Positions 8,646 to 18,152 are shown, counted from the first letter of the stretch. The stretch is 64,000 bases of DNA from Streptococcus australis (GCF_015553625.1 NZ_JADNGY010000004.1:1-64000), one strand, 5' to 3'. Numbers and translations: made by a program. The notes: a model not told the origin generated them from the sequence alone.

Positions 8646-11600
8646 ATGAAACAGAAACCTTCTGTGACAGGCGATAAACAAGTCGTCTATGCGATTCGTC
8701 GATTGAAAAATGGTGTTGGTTCGGTTGCGATTGCGACAAGTTTAGCCTTATTAACGGCCTTTGCTAGTCCGGTCAGTGCGGATGAAGCCATCAACACCCC
8801 TGCACAAGCCTCAGAAGTGGTGACAAGCCCTTCTAATGAAGAGGTGAGTTCTTCATCTGATGTGAAACAAGCTACGAAGACTGAGACAAGTGAAACCCCA
8901 AAAGTGGCGGATGAAAGTGTCACAGCGCCTAAAAATGTAAGCGCAGTCACTGAAGAGGTGGTAGCTCCTAAGTCTGAGAAGGCAGAGGAACCGATTGCTG
9001 ATCAGACTATTCGGATTCACGTGAAAAAGCTACCGGAAGAAAACAAGGAAACGCAAGGCCTTTGGACCTGGGATGATGTTGAAAAACCATCGGAAAACTG
9101 GCCGACAGGTGCCCAATCCTTTAAGGATGCAAAGACAGATGACTACGGCTATTATCTAGATGTTAAGCTAAAAAATGAGCAGGCTAAGAAGATTAGCTTC
9201 CTCATCAACAATGTTAAAGGGGACAATATCACTGGGGACAAGTCAATTGAATTGCTCTCCCCAAAAATGAATGAAGCTTGGTTGGACGACAAATTTAAAG
9301 TCTATTCTTATCAACCTCAAGCAGAGGGAACTGTCCGAGTAAATTACTACCGGACAGATGGCAACTATGACAAAAAATCTCTCTGGTATTGGGGAGATGT
9401 AAAGAATCCGAGCAGTGCCGCCTGGCCAGATGGGACAGATTTTACAGCGACAGGGAAATACGGTCGTTACATCGATATCCCCCTAAAGGAAGCTGCAAAA
9501 GAATTTGGTTTCTTATTATTGGACGAGAGCAAGTCTGGAGACGATGTGAAGATTCGACAAGAAGATTATAAATTTACTGATTTAAAGAACCATAGCCAGA
9601 TATTCTTACGGGATGATGATCCGACCGTTTACACCAACCCATACTATGTCAACGATATCCGTATGACGGGGGCTCAACATGTCGGTAAAGAAAAAATTGA
9701 AGCCAGCTTCTCGACCTTGGCTGGAGCACAGAAAGAGGAGTTGCTCAAGCGGACCAAGATCACGGATGCTCAGGGCAATCCTGTCACCATCTCGGACCTG
9801 CTTTTAGATGAGAAAGGCAAGAAAGTAACCTATACGGGGGATTTCTCACAAGTTGATCAGTCCTATACCGTTCAATACGATAATGACCGCTTTACGACCA
9901 AAATGAACTGGCGCCTCAAGGATGAAGCCTATAGCTATGATGGGACTCTTGGAGCTCATCTTCATGAAGCTGGGAAAAAAGTGGATCTCACCCTCTGGTC
10001 ACCAAGTGCGGACAAAGTATCTGTTGTCGTCTATGATAAGAAGGATTCTGAAAAACTAGTTGGCCGTGTGGCTCTGGAAAAAGGGGAGCGAGGCACTTGG
10101 AAGCAGACTCTTTCAGGTGATTCAGGACTGGGAATCCAAGATTATACCGGCTATTTCTACCAGTATGAAATTGAACGCCAAGGGAAAACCTTCACAGTCC
10201 TTGATCCTTATGCCAAATCGTTGGCAGCTTGGAACAGTGAATTGGCCAAGACAGATGATGTCCATAAGGTAGCAAAAGCAGCCTTTGTTGATCCAAGTAG
10301 ATTAGGTCCGAGTGACTTAACCTATGCGTCCATTCCAAACTTTAAGAAACGGGAAGATGCTATCATCTATGAAGCCCATGTCCGAGATTTCACTTCTGAT
10401 CCGGCTTTGGCATCAGAGCTTAAGAGTCAATTTGGGACCTTTGCCTCCTTTGTTGAAAAATTGGATTACCTCAAAGACCTTGGTGTAACGCACATTCAAC
10501 TCTTACCAGTTCTATCTTATTACCACGTCAATGAATTAAAAAACAACGAGCGCTTGTTAGAGTATGCCTCAAGCAATAGCAACTACAACTGGGGATATGA
10601 TCCACAGAACTACTTTGCCTTGACAGGTATGTACTCAACCGATCCAAGCAATCCTCAAAAACGAATTGAAGAATTCAAGAATTTGGTCAATGAAATTCAT
10701 AAGCGAGGAATGGGAGTGGTCCTAGACGTTGTCTATAACCATACAGCGAATGTCGACATCTTTGAAGATATCGAGCCAAATTACTACCATTTCATGGATG
10801 CGGATGGGACGCCTCGGACGAGCTTTGGTGGTGGACGCTTGGGTACAACCCACTACATGTCCAAACGGGTCTTGGTCGATTCGATCAAGTATTTAGTGGA
10901 TACTTACAAGGTAGACGGTTTCCGATTTGATATGATGGGGGACCATGATGCGGCCTCTATCGAAGAAGCCTACAAGGCAGCCCGGGCTCTAAACCCTAAT
11001 CTGATCATGTTGGGAGAAGGCTGGGTGACCTATGCAGGTGATGAAAACAGTCCTGTACAACCAGCAGACCAATCCTGGATGAAGAAAACAGACACGGTTG
11101 CAGTATTCTCAGATGATGTTCGAAACAATCTAAAATCGGGCTATCCAAATGAGGGACAACCAGCCTTTATCACCAATGGAAAACGGAAGATTGCAACTAT
11201 CTTTAAGAATCTCATCGCACAACCAACCAACTTTGAGGCAGATAGTCCCGGTGATGTTATCCAATACATTGCAGCCCACGATAATTTGACCCTCTTTGAT
11301 ATTATCGCTCAGTCTATCAAGAAAGATCCTAGCATTCCAGCTAATAATGCAGAGATCCATCGTCGCTTGCGTCTCGGAAATCTGCTTGTCTTGACAGCTC
11401 AAGGCACACCTTTCCTTCATTCTGGTCAAGAATATGGTCGGACTAAGCAGTTCAAGGATCCAGCTTACCGCACGCCAGTTTCTGATGACAAGGTTCCAAA
11501 CAAATCTCATTTGTTGGTAGATGAAAATGGAAAACCATTTGACTACCCTTACTTTATCCATGATTCCTATGACTCAAGTGATGCCGTCAACCACTTTGAT

Positions 11601-12344
11601 TGGGAAAAAGCAACCAATGAAGCCCTCTATCCAGAGAATACGCGCTCTCGCGCCTTCACCAAAGGATTGATTGCCCTTCGTAAGTCGACTGATGCCTTCC
11701 GCATGGATAACATGGATGAAGTGAAGAGCCGCGTCAAGCTCTTGACGATTCCAGGTGAGAATGGAGTGGAAGAAGAGGATCAGGTGATTGGCTACCAAAT
11801 CACTGCCAGCAATGGAGAAGTATACTTGGTATTGGTCAATGCCGATACCAAGGCGCGTAACTTTGCTCTAGGAACTGACCTAGCACGCTTTAGAAATGCG
11901 GATGTTCTAGTGGATGGGGAACGTGCAGGTGTGATCAATTTGAGTGATCCAAAGGGAATTTCTTGGACAGAAACAGGACTTCGACTCGATGCATTGACAG
12001 CAACTATCTTGCGCTTGTCTACTAAGGAAGAAGTTGAAAATCCTGTTCTCCCGGATCGTCCTGAATACCATACGCCGGTATCTCCATCTCCAAAGAAAGT
12101 CCTTCCTTCGCAAACTGCTCAACCGACGCCACAGCTTCTTGCTCAAAAGAAAGAAAATACAGAGGTTCAAGCTTTAGCTCCTCATCATGACTCCGTGTCA
12201 GTTGAAAATGGAGAAGAAGCAAGTCCAGCCCGCGCGCTTCCTCAAACAGGAGAAGCGAGCTCCAACCTCACCAGCTTGGCCGGGCTTCTACTTTTAGGTA
12301 GTCTCGGATTAGGGATGGCTAAGAAAGGGAGAAAAGAAGACTAA
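8646..12344 (+). CDS. pulA: Cell-wall-anchored type I pullulanase
   Basis: Secreted, sortase-anchored GH13 debranching enzyme of 1232 residues that cuts alpha-1,6 links of pullulan, glycogen or starch at the surface. The start at 8646 is set by AAGGAGA; an upstream in-frame ATG at 8604 overlaps the promoter. Order of parts: YSIRK-like signal peptide (YAIRRLKNGVGSVAIA, cleavage after SPVSA, residue 45), a Ser/Thr/Glu-rich linker, two CBM41-type starch-binding modules (about 119-225 and 226-330, each with a WxW/WYW sugar platform), N-terminal pullulanase domains, YNWGYDP at 647-653, catalytic D762 in GFRFDMMGDHD and E791 in MLGEGW, then a proline-rich spacer and LPQTG at 1198 with a hydrophobic stretch and basic tail. 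Orthologues act in host glycogen use and adhesion (known for SpuA/PulA). Confidence 0.96.
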   Translation: MKQKPSVTGDKQVVYAIRRLKNGVGSVAIATSLALLTAFASPVSADEAINTPAQASEVVTSPSNEEVSSSSDVKQATKTETSETPKVADESVTAPKNVSAVTEEVVAPKSEKAEEPIADQTIRIHVKKLPEENKETQGLWTWDDVEKPSENWPTGAQSFKDAKTDDYGYYLDVKLKNEQAKKISFLINNVKGDNITGDKSIELLSPKMNEAWLDDKFKVYSYQPQAEGTVRVNYYRTDGNYDKKSLWYWGDVKNPSSAAWPDGTDFTATGKYGRYIDIPLKEAAKEFGFLLLDESKSGDDVKIRQEDYKFTDLKNHSQIFLRDDDPTVYTNPYYVNDIRMTGAQHVGKEKIEASFSTLAGAQKEELLKRTKITDAQGNPVTISDLLLDEKGKKVTYTGDFSQVDQSYTVQYDNDRFTTKMNWRLKDEAYSYDGTLGAHLHEAGKKVDLTLWSPSADKVSVVVYDKKDSEKLVGRVALEKGERGTWKQTLSGDSGLGIQDYTGYFYQYEIERQGKTFTVLDPYAKSLAAWNSELAKTDDVHKVAKAAFVDPSRLGPSDLTYASIPNFKKREDAIIYEAHVRDFTSDPALASELKSQFGTFASFVEKLDYLKDLGVTHIQLLPVLSYYHVNELKNNERLLEYASSNSNYNWGYDPQNYFALTGMYSTDPSNPQKRIEEFKNLVNEIHKRGMGVVLDVVYNHTANVDIFEDIEPNYYHFMDADGTPRTSFGGGRLGTTHYMSKRVLVDSIKYLVDTYKVDGFRFDMMGDHDAASIEEAYKAARALNPNLIMLGEGWVTYAGDENSPVQPADQSWMKKTDTVAVFSDDVRNNLKSGYPNEGQPAFITNGKRKIATIFKNLIAQPTNFEADSPGDVIQYIAAHDNLTLFDIIAQSIKKDPSIPANNAEIHRRLRLGNLLVLTAQGTPFLHSGQEYGRTKQFKDPAYRTPVSDDKVPNKSHLLVDENGKPFDYPYFIHDSYDSSDAVNHFDWEKATNEALYPENTRSRAFTKGLIALRKSTDAFRMDNMDEVKSRVKLLTIPGENGVEEEDQVIGYQITASNGEVYLVLVNADTKARNFALGTDLARFRNADVLVDGERAGVINLSDPKGISWTETGLRLDALTATILRLSTKEEVENPVLPDRPEYHTPVSPSPKKVLPSQTAQPTPQLLAQKKENTEVQALAPHHDSVSVENGEEASPARALPQTGEASSNLTSLAGLLLLGSLGLGMAKKGRKED

Positions 12345-12389
12345 TCTCTTCTAGATAGGCCCTTAAAAATACTTTTTAAATCCTACAGT

Positions 12390-12415
12390 AAATCAGCCCA
12401 TTTGGGCTGATTTTT
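12390..12415 (+). terminator. Terminator after pulA
   Basis: AAATCAGCCC attt GGGCTGATTTTT: a perfect stem with T tail, 45 bases after the stop. Confidence 0.88.
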
Positions 12416-12455
12416 GTGTTACAATTAGGATGTAAAAAAAATCTGTGGAGGCAAC

Positions 12456-13367
12456 ATGTCTACAACTCTAAAAGGGACTCTGATTACTTTAATAGCGGGG
12501 ATTGCTTGGGGACTATCCGGAGTCAGTGGGCAATATTTAATGGTTCACGGATTTTCGGCTATTGGCTTAACAAATCTTCGTTTACTTTTTTCTGGCATTG
12601 TCCTTATTATTCTTTCCTGCCTTGCAGATAAGGAGAAGTTTTTGGCCTTTGTCAAAGATAAATCTTCCTACCTTCCGCTCCTTAATTTTGCCTTTTTAGG
12701 ATTGTTATTGACTCAGCTAACCTATTTAGAGGCGATTGCAGAATCCAATGCTGGGACAGCCACTGTGTTACAGTATCTCTGTCCAGTGGGTATTTTGGCT
12801 TATACCTGTGTCAAGGATAGAGTGGCCCCTACACTAGCAGAAGTGGTTTCGATGCTTCTAGCGATTGGTGGCACATTCTTAATAGCAACACACGGTCAAG
12901 TCAACCATCTGGCCATTAATCCCAAAGGTTTGGCTTGGGGAGTGGTGTCAGCCTTTGCCTATGCCCTCTATATCATTTTACCTCTTAAATTGATTCAAAA
13001 ATGGGGAAGTATGCTGGTAATTGGAGTTGGGATGGCCATTCCAGGAATCTTGATGCTCCCTTTTAGCGGTCTTCTTTCTTCTTCTGGAAACTACAGATTG
13101 GATACCTGGATGGCTCTTTTTGGTTTGGTGGTCATTGGGACGATTTTTGCCTATACAGCCTTTCTGAAAGGGACCTCTCTGGTAGGGGCTGTTAAAGGAA
13201 GCTTGCTGGCATCCTTTGAGCCGATTTCGGCGGTTTTCTTTGCCTTTGTCATTATGAAGGAACATTTCTTTATCATTGATTTTTTGGGGATGGGCATGAT
13301 TCTGTTAGCAGTCCTCCTCATCACCCTAAAAGACTTCATTATTCAAAAGGAAAAAGGGATTCTATAA
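12456..13367 (+). CDS. EamA/DMT-superfamily permease
   Basis: Ten-helix drug/metabolite-transporter-type protein of 303 residues made of two EamA repeats (about 5-140 and 153-292). The first repeat opens with LITLIAGIAWGLSGVSGQYL and the second with PKGLAWGVVSAFAYALYIILP, the internal duplication typical of the family. It ends in a basic KDFIIQKEKGIL tail on the inside. The ribosome binding site is GTGGAGG. Substrates of such carriers cannot be predicted; amino acids or small metabolites are usual. It is convergent with the TVP38-like gene, with a dispersed repeat filling the gap. Confidence 0.9.
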   Translation: MSTTLKGTLITLIAGIAWGLSGVSGQYLMVHGFSAIGLTNLRLLFSGIVLIILSCLADKEKFLAFVKDKSSYLPLLNFAFLGLLLTQLTYLEAIAESNAGTATVLQYLCPVGILAYTCVKDRVAPTLAEVVSMLLAIGGTFLIATHGQVNHLAINPKGLAWGVVSAFAYALYIILPLKLIQKWGSMLVIGVGMAIPGILMLPFSGLLSSSGNYRLDTWMALFGLVVIGTIFAYTAFLKGTSLVGAVKGSLLASFEPISAVFFAFVIMKEHFFIIDFLGMGMILLAVLLITLKDFIIQKEKGIL

Positions 13368-13371
13368 ATAA

Positions 13372-13551
13372 AAGAGGCTGGGACAGAAGTCCTAGCCTCT
13401 CAATTGTCTTTGGATTGTAGAGCAAGACGCAGTGGTTGAGTGGGCTCTACTACGCTGATTTCATCAGCTTTTACAGCCCTACTCAACTGTGCGGAGGTGG
13501 GACGACGAAATCGAATTCTTACGAATTACCGATTTCTGTCCCACTCTCTTT
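13372..13551 (-). repeat. Triple-hairpin dispersed repeat, copy B
   Basis: Complete copy, inverted relative to copies A and C. It fills the whole gap between the convergent DMT permease (stop at 13367) and TVP38-like gene (stop at 13552). Read on the minus strand it gives hairpin 1 (GTGGGAC..GTCCCAC around GAAATCG/CGATTTC), hairpin 2 (GTTGAGTAGGGCT..AGAGCCCACTCAAC around GCTGAT/ATCAGC) and hairpin 3 (GAGGCTaGGAC..GTCCcAGCCTC). It probably works as a two-way terminator. Confidence 0.9.
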
Positions 13552-14172
13552 TTACATCATTTGCCAGAAATAGTCGATGATATAGGTGAGACCGTAGGTG
13601 TAGATGACCAAAGTAATCGGCTTGCACAAAATAATAATCGTCATATAGCGTTTGAAGGTCATATTGGTCAAACCAGCTAACATGCAGAGAAAGTCTGCAG
13701 GGCTGATGGGCCAGATCATCATGAAGATGAAGAAGCGATCGAATCGTTTGCCTTCATTGAGCCAGTTAATATACTTGTCGTAAGTCTTCTGACTGACCAT
13801 AGACTGGACAAACTTAGGCCCGTACATTCTTGCGAGCTGGAAGATAATGGCACAGCCAATGACAATTCCAATGTAGTTATAAACGGTCCCAACGATGTGG
13901 CCATAGATAAAGACACCAGCGACAGATGTTAGAGCGCCGGGGATAATAGGGACCACTGTTTGAAGGATCTGAAGAAGGATAAAGAGAGGAGGTCCAAAGA
14001 TGCCTGCTTGGAGAATAAAGGCCGACAAGGTTTCCTTGGATTGGAGGATACCAGCAAAGTAGGCCCAGATACAGAAAGCAAGGGTTGCAAGGGCTCCAAT
14101 GATGGAGGACCAATTGATGATTTTTTGGAGGAGAGGAGAAACCTCCCTCAATTTTTTTTCTTTTGCTATCAT
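13552..14172 (-). CDS. TVP38/TMEM64 (DedA-like) membrane protein
   Basis: Integral membrane protein of 206 residues in the SNARE-associated/VTT family. Hydrophobic stretches lie at about 16-36, 48-90 and 135-200, with the signature region VPIIPGALTSVAGVFIYGHIVGTVYNYIG split by a re-entrant loop, and a later FIFMMIWPISPADFLCMLAGLTNM. The start at 14172 is preferred, because an upstream TTG-initiated extension of 33 residues is charged and atypical. VTT proteins are linked to lipid transport or membrane homeostasis; the role here is unknown. The TAA stop abuts a dispersed repeat. Confidence 0.88.
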   Translation of the reverse strand: MIAKEKKLREVSPLLQKIINWSSIIGALATLAFCIWAYFAGILQSKETLSAFILQAGIFGPPLFILLQILQTVVPIIPGALTSVAGVFIYGHIVGTVYNYIGIVIGCAIIFQLARMYGPKFVQSMVSQKTYDKYINWLNEGKRFDRFFIFMMIWPISPADFLCMLAGLTNMTFKRYMTIIILCKPITLVIYTYGLTYIIDYFWQMM

Positions 14173-14345
14173 AACGATTCCATGTATTTTTTCTTCTACT
14201 ATATCATGTTTTTGATAGTTTGTAACGATTTTGTCTATTTTAGAGAACAAACCAACAGATGCTTTTTCCAATAGGGGCGATGAAGCAAGTGCAAAATACG
14301 TCCAATTATGCTACAATGAAGAGAATATAAAAAATGGAGAACAAC

Positions 14346-14873
14346 GTGTCAATCGAAAATTACAAACCAGATTTTGCGGTGGAAGCGGCCTACGATCTCA
14401 CCGTTGCAGACTTGAAAAAAGAGGGCATCAAGGCGGTCCTTGTGGATTTGGATAATACCTTGATTGCTTGGAATAATCCGGATGGAACTCCTGAAATGCG
14501 TCAGTGGTTGCATGACCTTCGTGATGGCGGGATTCGGGTCATCGTGGTGTCCAATAATAGTCCTAAACGGGTCAAACGTGCGGTTGAGAAATTTGATATT
14601 GACTATGAAGCTTGGTCACTCAAGCCCTTTACCTTTGGGATTGATCGGGCTCTCAAGCGTTTCCACTATGAGAAAAATGAAGTGGTCATGGTGGGGGATC
14701 AACTAATGACCGATATTCGGGCTGCTCATCGGGCGGGCATTCGTTCGATTTTGGTTAAGCCTTTGGTCAAGCATGATTCCATCAAGACCCAGATCAACCG
14801 AGCGCGTGAACGCCGTGTGATGAAGCAAATGGCCGAAAAATATGGTCCGATTGTATACAAAAAAGGAATTTAA
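14346..14873 (+). CDS. yqeG: YqeG-family HAD IIIA phosphatase
   Basis: HAD-superfamily hydrolase of 175 residues. Motif I is LVDLDNTLIAWNN (nucleophile and general-acid Asp), motif II VVSNNSP, the motif III lysine is in SLKPFTFGI, and motif IV VMVGDQLMTDIRAAHRAG. GTG at 14346 is chosen as start because GGAG is seven bases upstream; an ATG 12 bases earlier has no such site. It leads the cluster yqeG-yqeH-yhbY-nadD-yqeK-rsfS-methyltransferase, conserved in Bacilli around ribosome assembly. The phosphatase substrate is unknown. Confidence 0.93.
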   Translation: MSIENYKPDFAVEAAYDLTVADLKKEGIKAVLVDLDNTLIAWNNPDGTPEMRQWLHDLRDGGIRVIVVSNNSPKRVKRAVEKFDIDYEAWSLKPFTFGIDRALKRFHYEKNEVVMVGDQLMTDIRAAHRAGIRSILVKPLVKHDSIKTQINRARERRVMKQMAEKYGPIVYKKGI

Positions 14874-14875
14874 GA

Positions 14876-15982
14876 ATGGAAGAATTATTCTGTATTGGCT
14901 GTGGAGCGCCCATTCAGACAGAAAACAAAGAGGGACTAGGCTATACTCCCCAATCAGCTCTTGAAAAGGGATTGGAAACAGGCGAAGTTTATTGCCAACG
15001 CTGTTTCCGTCTCCGTCACTACAATGAAATTACAGATGTGCATCTGACAGATGATGATTTCCTAAAATTGCTTCACGAAGTAGGAGATAGTGATGCCCTC
15101 GTGGTCAATGTAGTGGATATTTTTGACTTTAATGGCTCCGTCATTCCTGGATTGCCTCGTTTTGTAGCAGGAAATGATGTTCTCTTGGTCGGAAATAAAA
15201 AGGATATCCTGCCCAAGTCTGTCAAGGACAACAAGGTGACCCATTGGTTGATGGAGCGAGCCCACGAAGAAGGGATGCGTCCTGTTGATGTGGTCCTCAC
15301 CTCTGCCCAAAACAAGAGTGCCATTAAGGACTTGATGGAAAAGATTGAGCAGCATCGCAAAGGCCGTGATGTCTATGTGGTGGGTGTGACCAACGTAGGG
15401 AAATCGACCCTCATCAATGCGATTATCCAAGAAATCACTGGGGATAAGGATATTATTACAACTTCTCGCTTCCCAGGAACGACACTGGACAAGATCGAAA
15501 TCCCACTGGACGATGGATCCTACATCTACGATACACCGGGGATTATCCATCGCCACCAGATGGCTCACTACTTGACCGCTAAAAACCTCAAGTATGTCAG
15601 TCCTAAAAAGGAAATCAAACCCAAGACCTACCAGCTCAATCCAGAGCAAACCCTCTTCTTAGGTGGTTTGGGACGCTTTGACTTTATCAAGGGAGAAAAG
15701 CAAGGTTTTACAGCCTTCTTTGACAACGAACTCAAGCTTCACAGAACCAAACTCGAAGGAGCGACGGCTTTTTATGATAAGCATGTCGGTGGCTTGTTAA
15801 CACCTCCTAATGGTAAGGAAAAAGAAGACTTCCCACCATTGGTTTCTCATGAGTTTACCATCAAGGACAAGACGGACCTCGTCATCTCTGGACTTGGCTG
15901 GATCCGTGTCAATGGAGAAGCCAAAGTAGCCGTCTGGGCACCAGAAGGCGTCGCCGTCGTATCACGCAAAGCTATTATTTAA
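14876..15982 (+). CDS. yqeH: Circularly permuted ribosome-assembly GTPase YqeH
   Basis: GTPase of 368 residues needed for 30S maturation in the known family. An N-terminal zinc finger (CIGCGAPIQ..YCQRCFRLRHYNE, residues 5-45) precedes a GTPase domain with permuted motif order: G4 NKKD (about 105), then G1 GVTNVGKSTLIN (about 167-178) and G3 DTPG (about 222). The C-terminal domain binds RNA or ribosome. It starts two bases after the yqeG stop, so it is cotranscribed. A structured intergenic element separates it from yhbY. Confidence 0.96.
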   Translation: MEELFCIGCGAPIQTENKEGLGYTPQSALEKGLETGEVYCQRCFRLRHYNEITDVHLTDDDFLKLLHEVGDSDALVVNVVDIFDFNGSVIPGLPRFVAGNDVLLVGNKKDILPKSVKDNKVTHWLMERAHEEGMRPVDVVLTSAQNKSAIKDLMEKIEQHRKGRDVYVVGVTNVGKSTLINAIIQEITGDKDIITTSRFPGTTLDKIEIPLDDGSYIYDTPGIIHRHQMAHYLTAKNLKYVSPKKEIKPKTYQLNPEQTLFLGGLGRFDFIKGEKQGFTAFFDNELKLHRTKLEGATAFYDKHVGGLLTPPNGKEKEDFPPLVSHEFTIKDKTDLVISGLGWIRVNGEAKVAVWAPEGVAVVSRKAII

Positions 15983-16033
15983 AAACTTGGAACAAATTGG
16001 AATTGAAGAGCGAACCAAGTGAGCTCATAAATA

Positions 16034-16186
16034 GATCGTTATTGCCGTGGTGTAGTTGCCAATCGATCGATTGGCAAGGGCAAAATTGAGACCAAGGCTC
16101 AATTTTGAGGTGAGGAAATCCATTTTTCAAAGATGATATCTTTGAAAAATTAGTTCCGGCCGTCCCCACCACTTAAAATAACGATC
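16034..16186. ncRNA. Putative four-way-junction RNA element 1
   Basis: Hand-folded structure between yqeH and yhbY. Outer stem P1: GATCGTTATT (16034-16043) with AATAACGATC (16177-16186), ten perfect pairs. Inner loop: GCC on the left, TTAA on the right. P2: GTGGTG (16047-16052) with CACCAC (16167-16172). Inside are three perfect hairpins: TTGCCAATC/GATTGGCAA (16056-16077), CAAAATTGAG/CTCAATTTTG (16081-16107) and TTTTTCAAAGAT/ATCTTTGAAAAA (16123-16149). The same plan with other stem sequences recurs at 60361-60498. There is no T-tract, so it is not a simple terminator. No ORF of note fits. Which strand is transcribed is unproven; plus is assumed from the operon. Confidence 0.6.
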
Positions 16187-16207
16187 AAGAAAAAGGAAGT
16201 AAAAAAC

Positions 16208-16519
16208 ATGACATTAACATCCAAACAACGGGCTTTCCTCAATAGCCAAGCCCACAGCCTCAAACCCATTATCCAAATTGGGAAAAACGGGCTCAATGAT
16301 CAAATCAAAACCAGTGTTCGCCAGGCACTAGACGCTCGCGAACTCATCAAGGTGACCCTTCTTCAAAATACGGATGAGAATATCCATGAAGTAGCGGAAA
16401 TCTTAGAAGAAGAAATCGGTGTGGATACGGTTCAAAAAATTGGACGCATCCTGATTTTGTACAAACAATCAAGCAAAAAAGAAAACCGGAAGATTTCAGT
16501 CAAAGTAAAAGAGATCTAA
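16208..16519 (+). CDS. yhbY: YhbY-type CRM-domain RNA-binding protein
   Basis: Single CRS1-YhbY (CRM) domain protein of 103 residues. The conserved core reads KQRAFLNSQAHSLKPIIQIG, then GLNDQIKTSVRQALDARELIKV with the later IGRILILY strand. Family members associate with pre-50S particles. The start follows AAAAGGAAG. It is separated from yqeH by the structured element at 16034-16186 and followed by nadD after 21 bases. Confidence 0.95.
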   Translation: MTLTSKQRAFLNSQAHSLKPIIQIGKNGLNDQIKTSVRQALDARELIKVTLLQNTDENIHEVAEILEEEIGVDTVQKIGRILILYKQSSKKENRKISVKVKEI

Positions 16520-16540
16520 GAGAAACAGGAGAGCAGGTAT

Positions 16541-17173
16541 ATGGCCATTGAACTATTAACCCCCTTTACCAAGGTGGAGTTAGAGCCAGAGATTAAAGAC
16601 AAGAAACGCAAACAGGTGGGAATCCTCGGAGGGAATTTTAATCCTGTCCATAATGCCCATCTCGTAGTTGCAGACCAGGTCCGCCAACAATTGGGCTTGG
16701 ATAAGGTCCTTCTCATGCCAGAATATGAGCCTCCGCATGTGGATAAAAAAGAAACCATTGATGAGCGTCATCGCCTGAAAATGTTAGAACTAGCCATCGA
16801 AGGGATTGAAGGACTAGAAATCGAGACGATTGAGCTCGAGCGTGAAGGGATTTCTTATACTTACGATACGATGAAGTTGCTCAATGAGCGAGACCCGGAT
16901 ACAGACTATTACTTTATCATTGGAGCTGATATGGTGGACTACCTGCCAAAATGGTATCGGATTGACGAGTTAGTGGAGATAGTCCAGTTTGTTGGTGTTC
17001 AACGTCCCCGTTACAAGGCGGGAACCTCTTACCCAGTGATTTGGGTCGATGTTCCCTTGATGGATATCTCTTCTAGCATGGTGCGAGATTTTATCGCTCA
17101 AGGTCGGACGCCCAACTTTATGTTGCCAAAACCAGTCTTGGACTACATCAAGAAAGAAGGATTGTATCAATGA
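16541..17173 (+). CDS. nadD: Nicotinate-nucleotide adenylyltransferase
   Basis: NadD of 210 residues joins ATP and nicotinate mononucleotide to give deamido-NAD. The nucleotidyltransferase signature [12 protein letters not shown] (about 28-39) supplies the catalytic histidines, and ISSSMVR (about 178-184) is the second phosphate-binding motif. An N-terminal extension of about 20 residues before the first strand ([10 protein letters not shown]) is common in streptococcal members. The stop overlaps the yqeK start (4 bases). Together with the nicotinamidase at 2944 it supports nicotinamide salvage. Confidence 0.97.
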   Translation: MAIELLTPFTKVELEPEIKDKKRKQVGILGGNFNPVHNAHLVVADQVRQQLGLDKVLLMPEYEPPHVDKKETIDERHRLKMLELAIEGIEGLEIETIELEREGISYTYDTMKLLNERDPDTDYYFIIGADMVDYLPKWYRIDELVEIVQFVGVQRPRYKAGTSYPVIWVDVPLMDISSSMVRDFIAQGRTPNFMLPKPVLDYIKKEGLYQ

Positions 17174-17763
17174 CCTATGAAAACTATCTCGGCTTTTCTC
17201 GTGAGGTCTTGCTTGAAAAGATGAGTCAAATCCTGCCAGAAAAGCGGCTAACCCACTGTTTGGGAGTTGAGAAGGCCGCTCGTGACTTGGCCAAACGCTA
17301 TGGGGCAGATGAAGAGCAGGCTGGCCTAGCAGGTTTGTTGCATGACTATGCCAAGAAATTATCGGATCAGGAATTTTTAGACTTGATCGATCGTTATGAG
17401 CTGGATCCAGCATTAAAAAACTGGGGCAACAATGTCTGGCATGGGATGGTCGGGATTTACAAGATCCAGGAAGATTTAGGACTGACAGATCCAGCCATTC
17501 TTCGCAGTATTGAGATTCATACAGTGGGGAGTGGGCAGATGTCAACCTTAGACAAGATTGTCTATGTGGCAGATTATATTGAGCACAACCGGGCCTTTCC
17601 AGGGGTGGAGCAAGCACGGGACATCGCCCAAGTCTCCTTGGATCGTGCGGTGGCCTATGAAACAGCTCGTACAGTCGAACACCTGGCTCACCAAGGATTG
17701 CCCATTTATCCCCAAACCCTTGAAACCTACAACGCCTTTGTGAAATATTTGAAAGAGGACTAA
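17170..17763 (+). CDS. yqeK: YqeK HD-domain hydrolase (Ap4A hydrolase family)
   Basis: HD-superfamily protein of 197 residues. Metal-ligand positions are visible: H in [21 protein letters not shown] in [10 protein letters not shown], then HGMVG and EIHTVG, and the final D in [15 protein letters not shown]. Characterised relatives split diadenosine tetraphosphate symmetrically to ADP. It overlaps nadD by four bases and abuts rsfS, so translation is coupled through the cluster. Confidence 0.94.
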   Translation: MTYENYLGFSREVLLEKMSQILPEKRLTHCLGVEKAARDLAKRYGADEEQAGLAGLLHDYAKKLSDQEFLDLIDRYELDPALKNWGNNVWHGMVGIYKIQEDLGLTDPAILRSIEIHTVGSGQMSTLDKIVYVADYIEHNRAFPGVEQARDIAQVSLDRAVAYETARTVEHLAHQGLPIYPQTLETYNAFVKYLKED

Positions 17764-18117
17764 ATGAAAGAAAAAGAATTACTTGAACTTGTTGTTAAAG
17801 CTGCCGATGAAAAACGTGCAGAAGATATTGTAGCTTTGGATGTTCAAAGCTTGACCAGTGTGACAGACTACTTTGTTATCGCGAGCTCTATGAATAGTCG
17901 TCAGTTGGAAGCTATCGCAGAAAATATTCGTGAGAAGGTTGTTGAAGCTGGCTTTAATGCTAGCCATGTAGAAGGGAATTCAGCTGGAGGTTGGGTCCTT
18001 CTTGACCTAGGTGGTGTAGTGGTCCATGTCTTTTCAGAAGAAATGCGCGCTCATTATAACCTAGAAAAGCTCTGGCATGAAGCAAGTGCTGTCGATCTTT
18101 CAGCAGCCCTAGCATAA
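17764..18117 (+). CDS. rsfS: Ribosomal silencing factor RsfS
   Basis: RsfS/DUF143 protein of 117 residues, which binds uL14 and blocks subunit joining when nutrients are poor. Recognised by [22 protein letters not shown] (about 26-47) and the conserved [27 protein letters not shown] near the C-terminus. Its ATG follows the yqeK stop directly. A hairpin with a short T run follows, so this may be the end of the main transcript. Confidence 0.96.
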   Translation: MKEKELLELVVKAADEKRAEDIVALDVQSLTSVTDYFVIASSMNSRQLEAIAENIREKVVEAGFNASHVEGNSAGGWVLLDLGGVVVHVFSEEMRAHYNLEKLWHEASAVDLSAALA

Positions 18118-18123
18118 GCAGGT

Positions 18124-18152
18124 AAACTCAGTTGGTGACAACTGGGTTTTGT
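18124..18152 (+). terminator. Probable terminator after rsfS
   Basis: AAACTCAGTTG gtga CAACTGGGTTTT is a strong hairpin (one G-T pair) but with only four T, so termination may be partial. Confidence 0.6.

Noticed and set aside
13489-13680. Plus-strand frame reading through repeat copy B
   Set aside because: It is made of repeat and antisense sequence of the TVP38-like gene.
15062-15649. Minus-strand open frame of 195 codons inside yqeH
   Set aside because: It lies fully within a well-conserved gene, has no start signal and its translation resembles no family.
16034-16186. Simple tandem terminators as the explanation for the structured element
   Set aside because: None of the hairpins is followed by a T-run, and the enclosing outer stems would not be expected.
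16970-17617. Minus-strand open frame of 215 codons across nadD and yqeK
   Set aside because: Both plus-strand genes have complete catalytic motifs; the antisense protein is His/Ser/Pro-rich with no recognisable domain.
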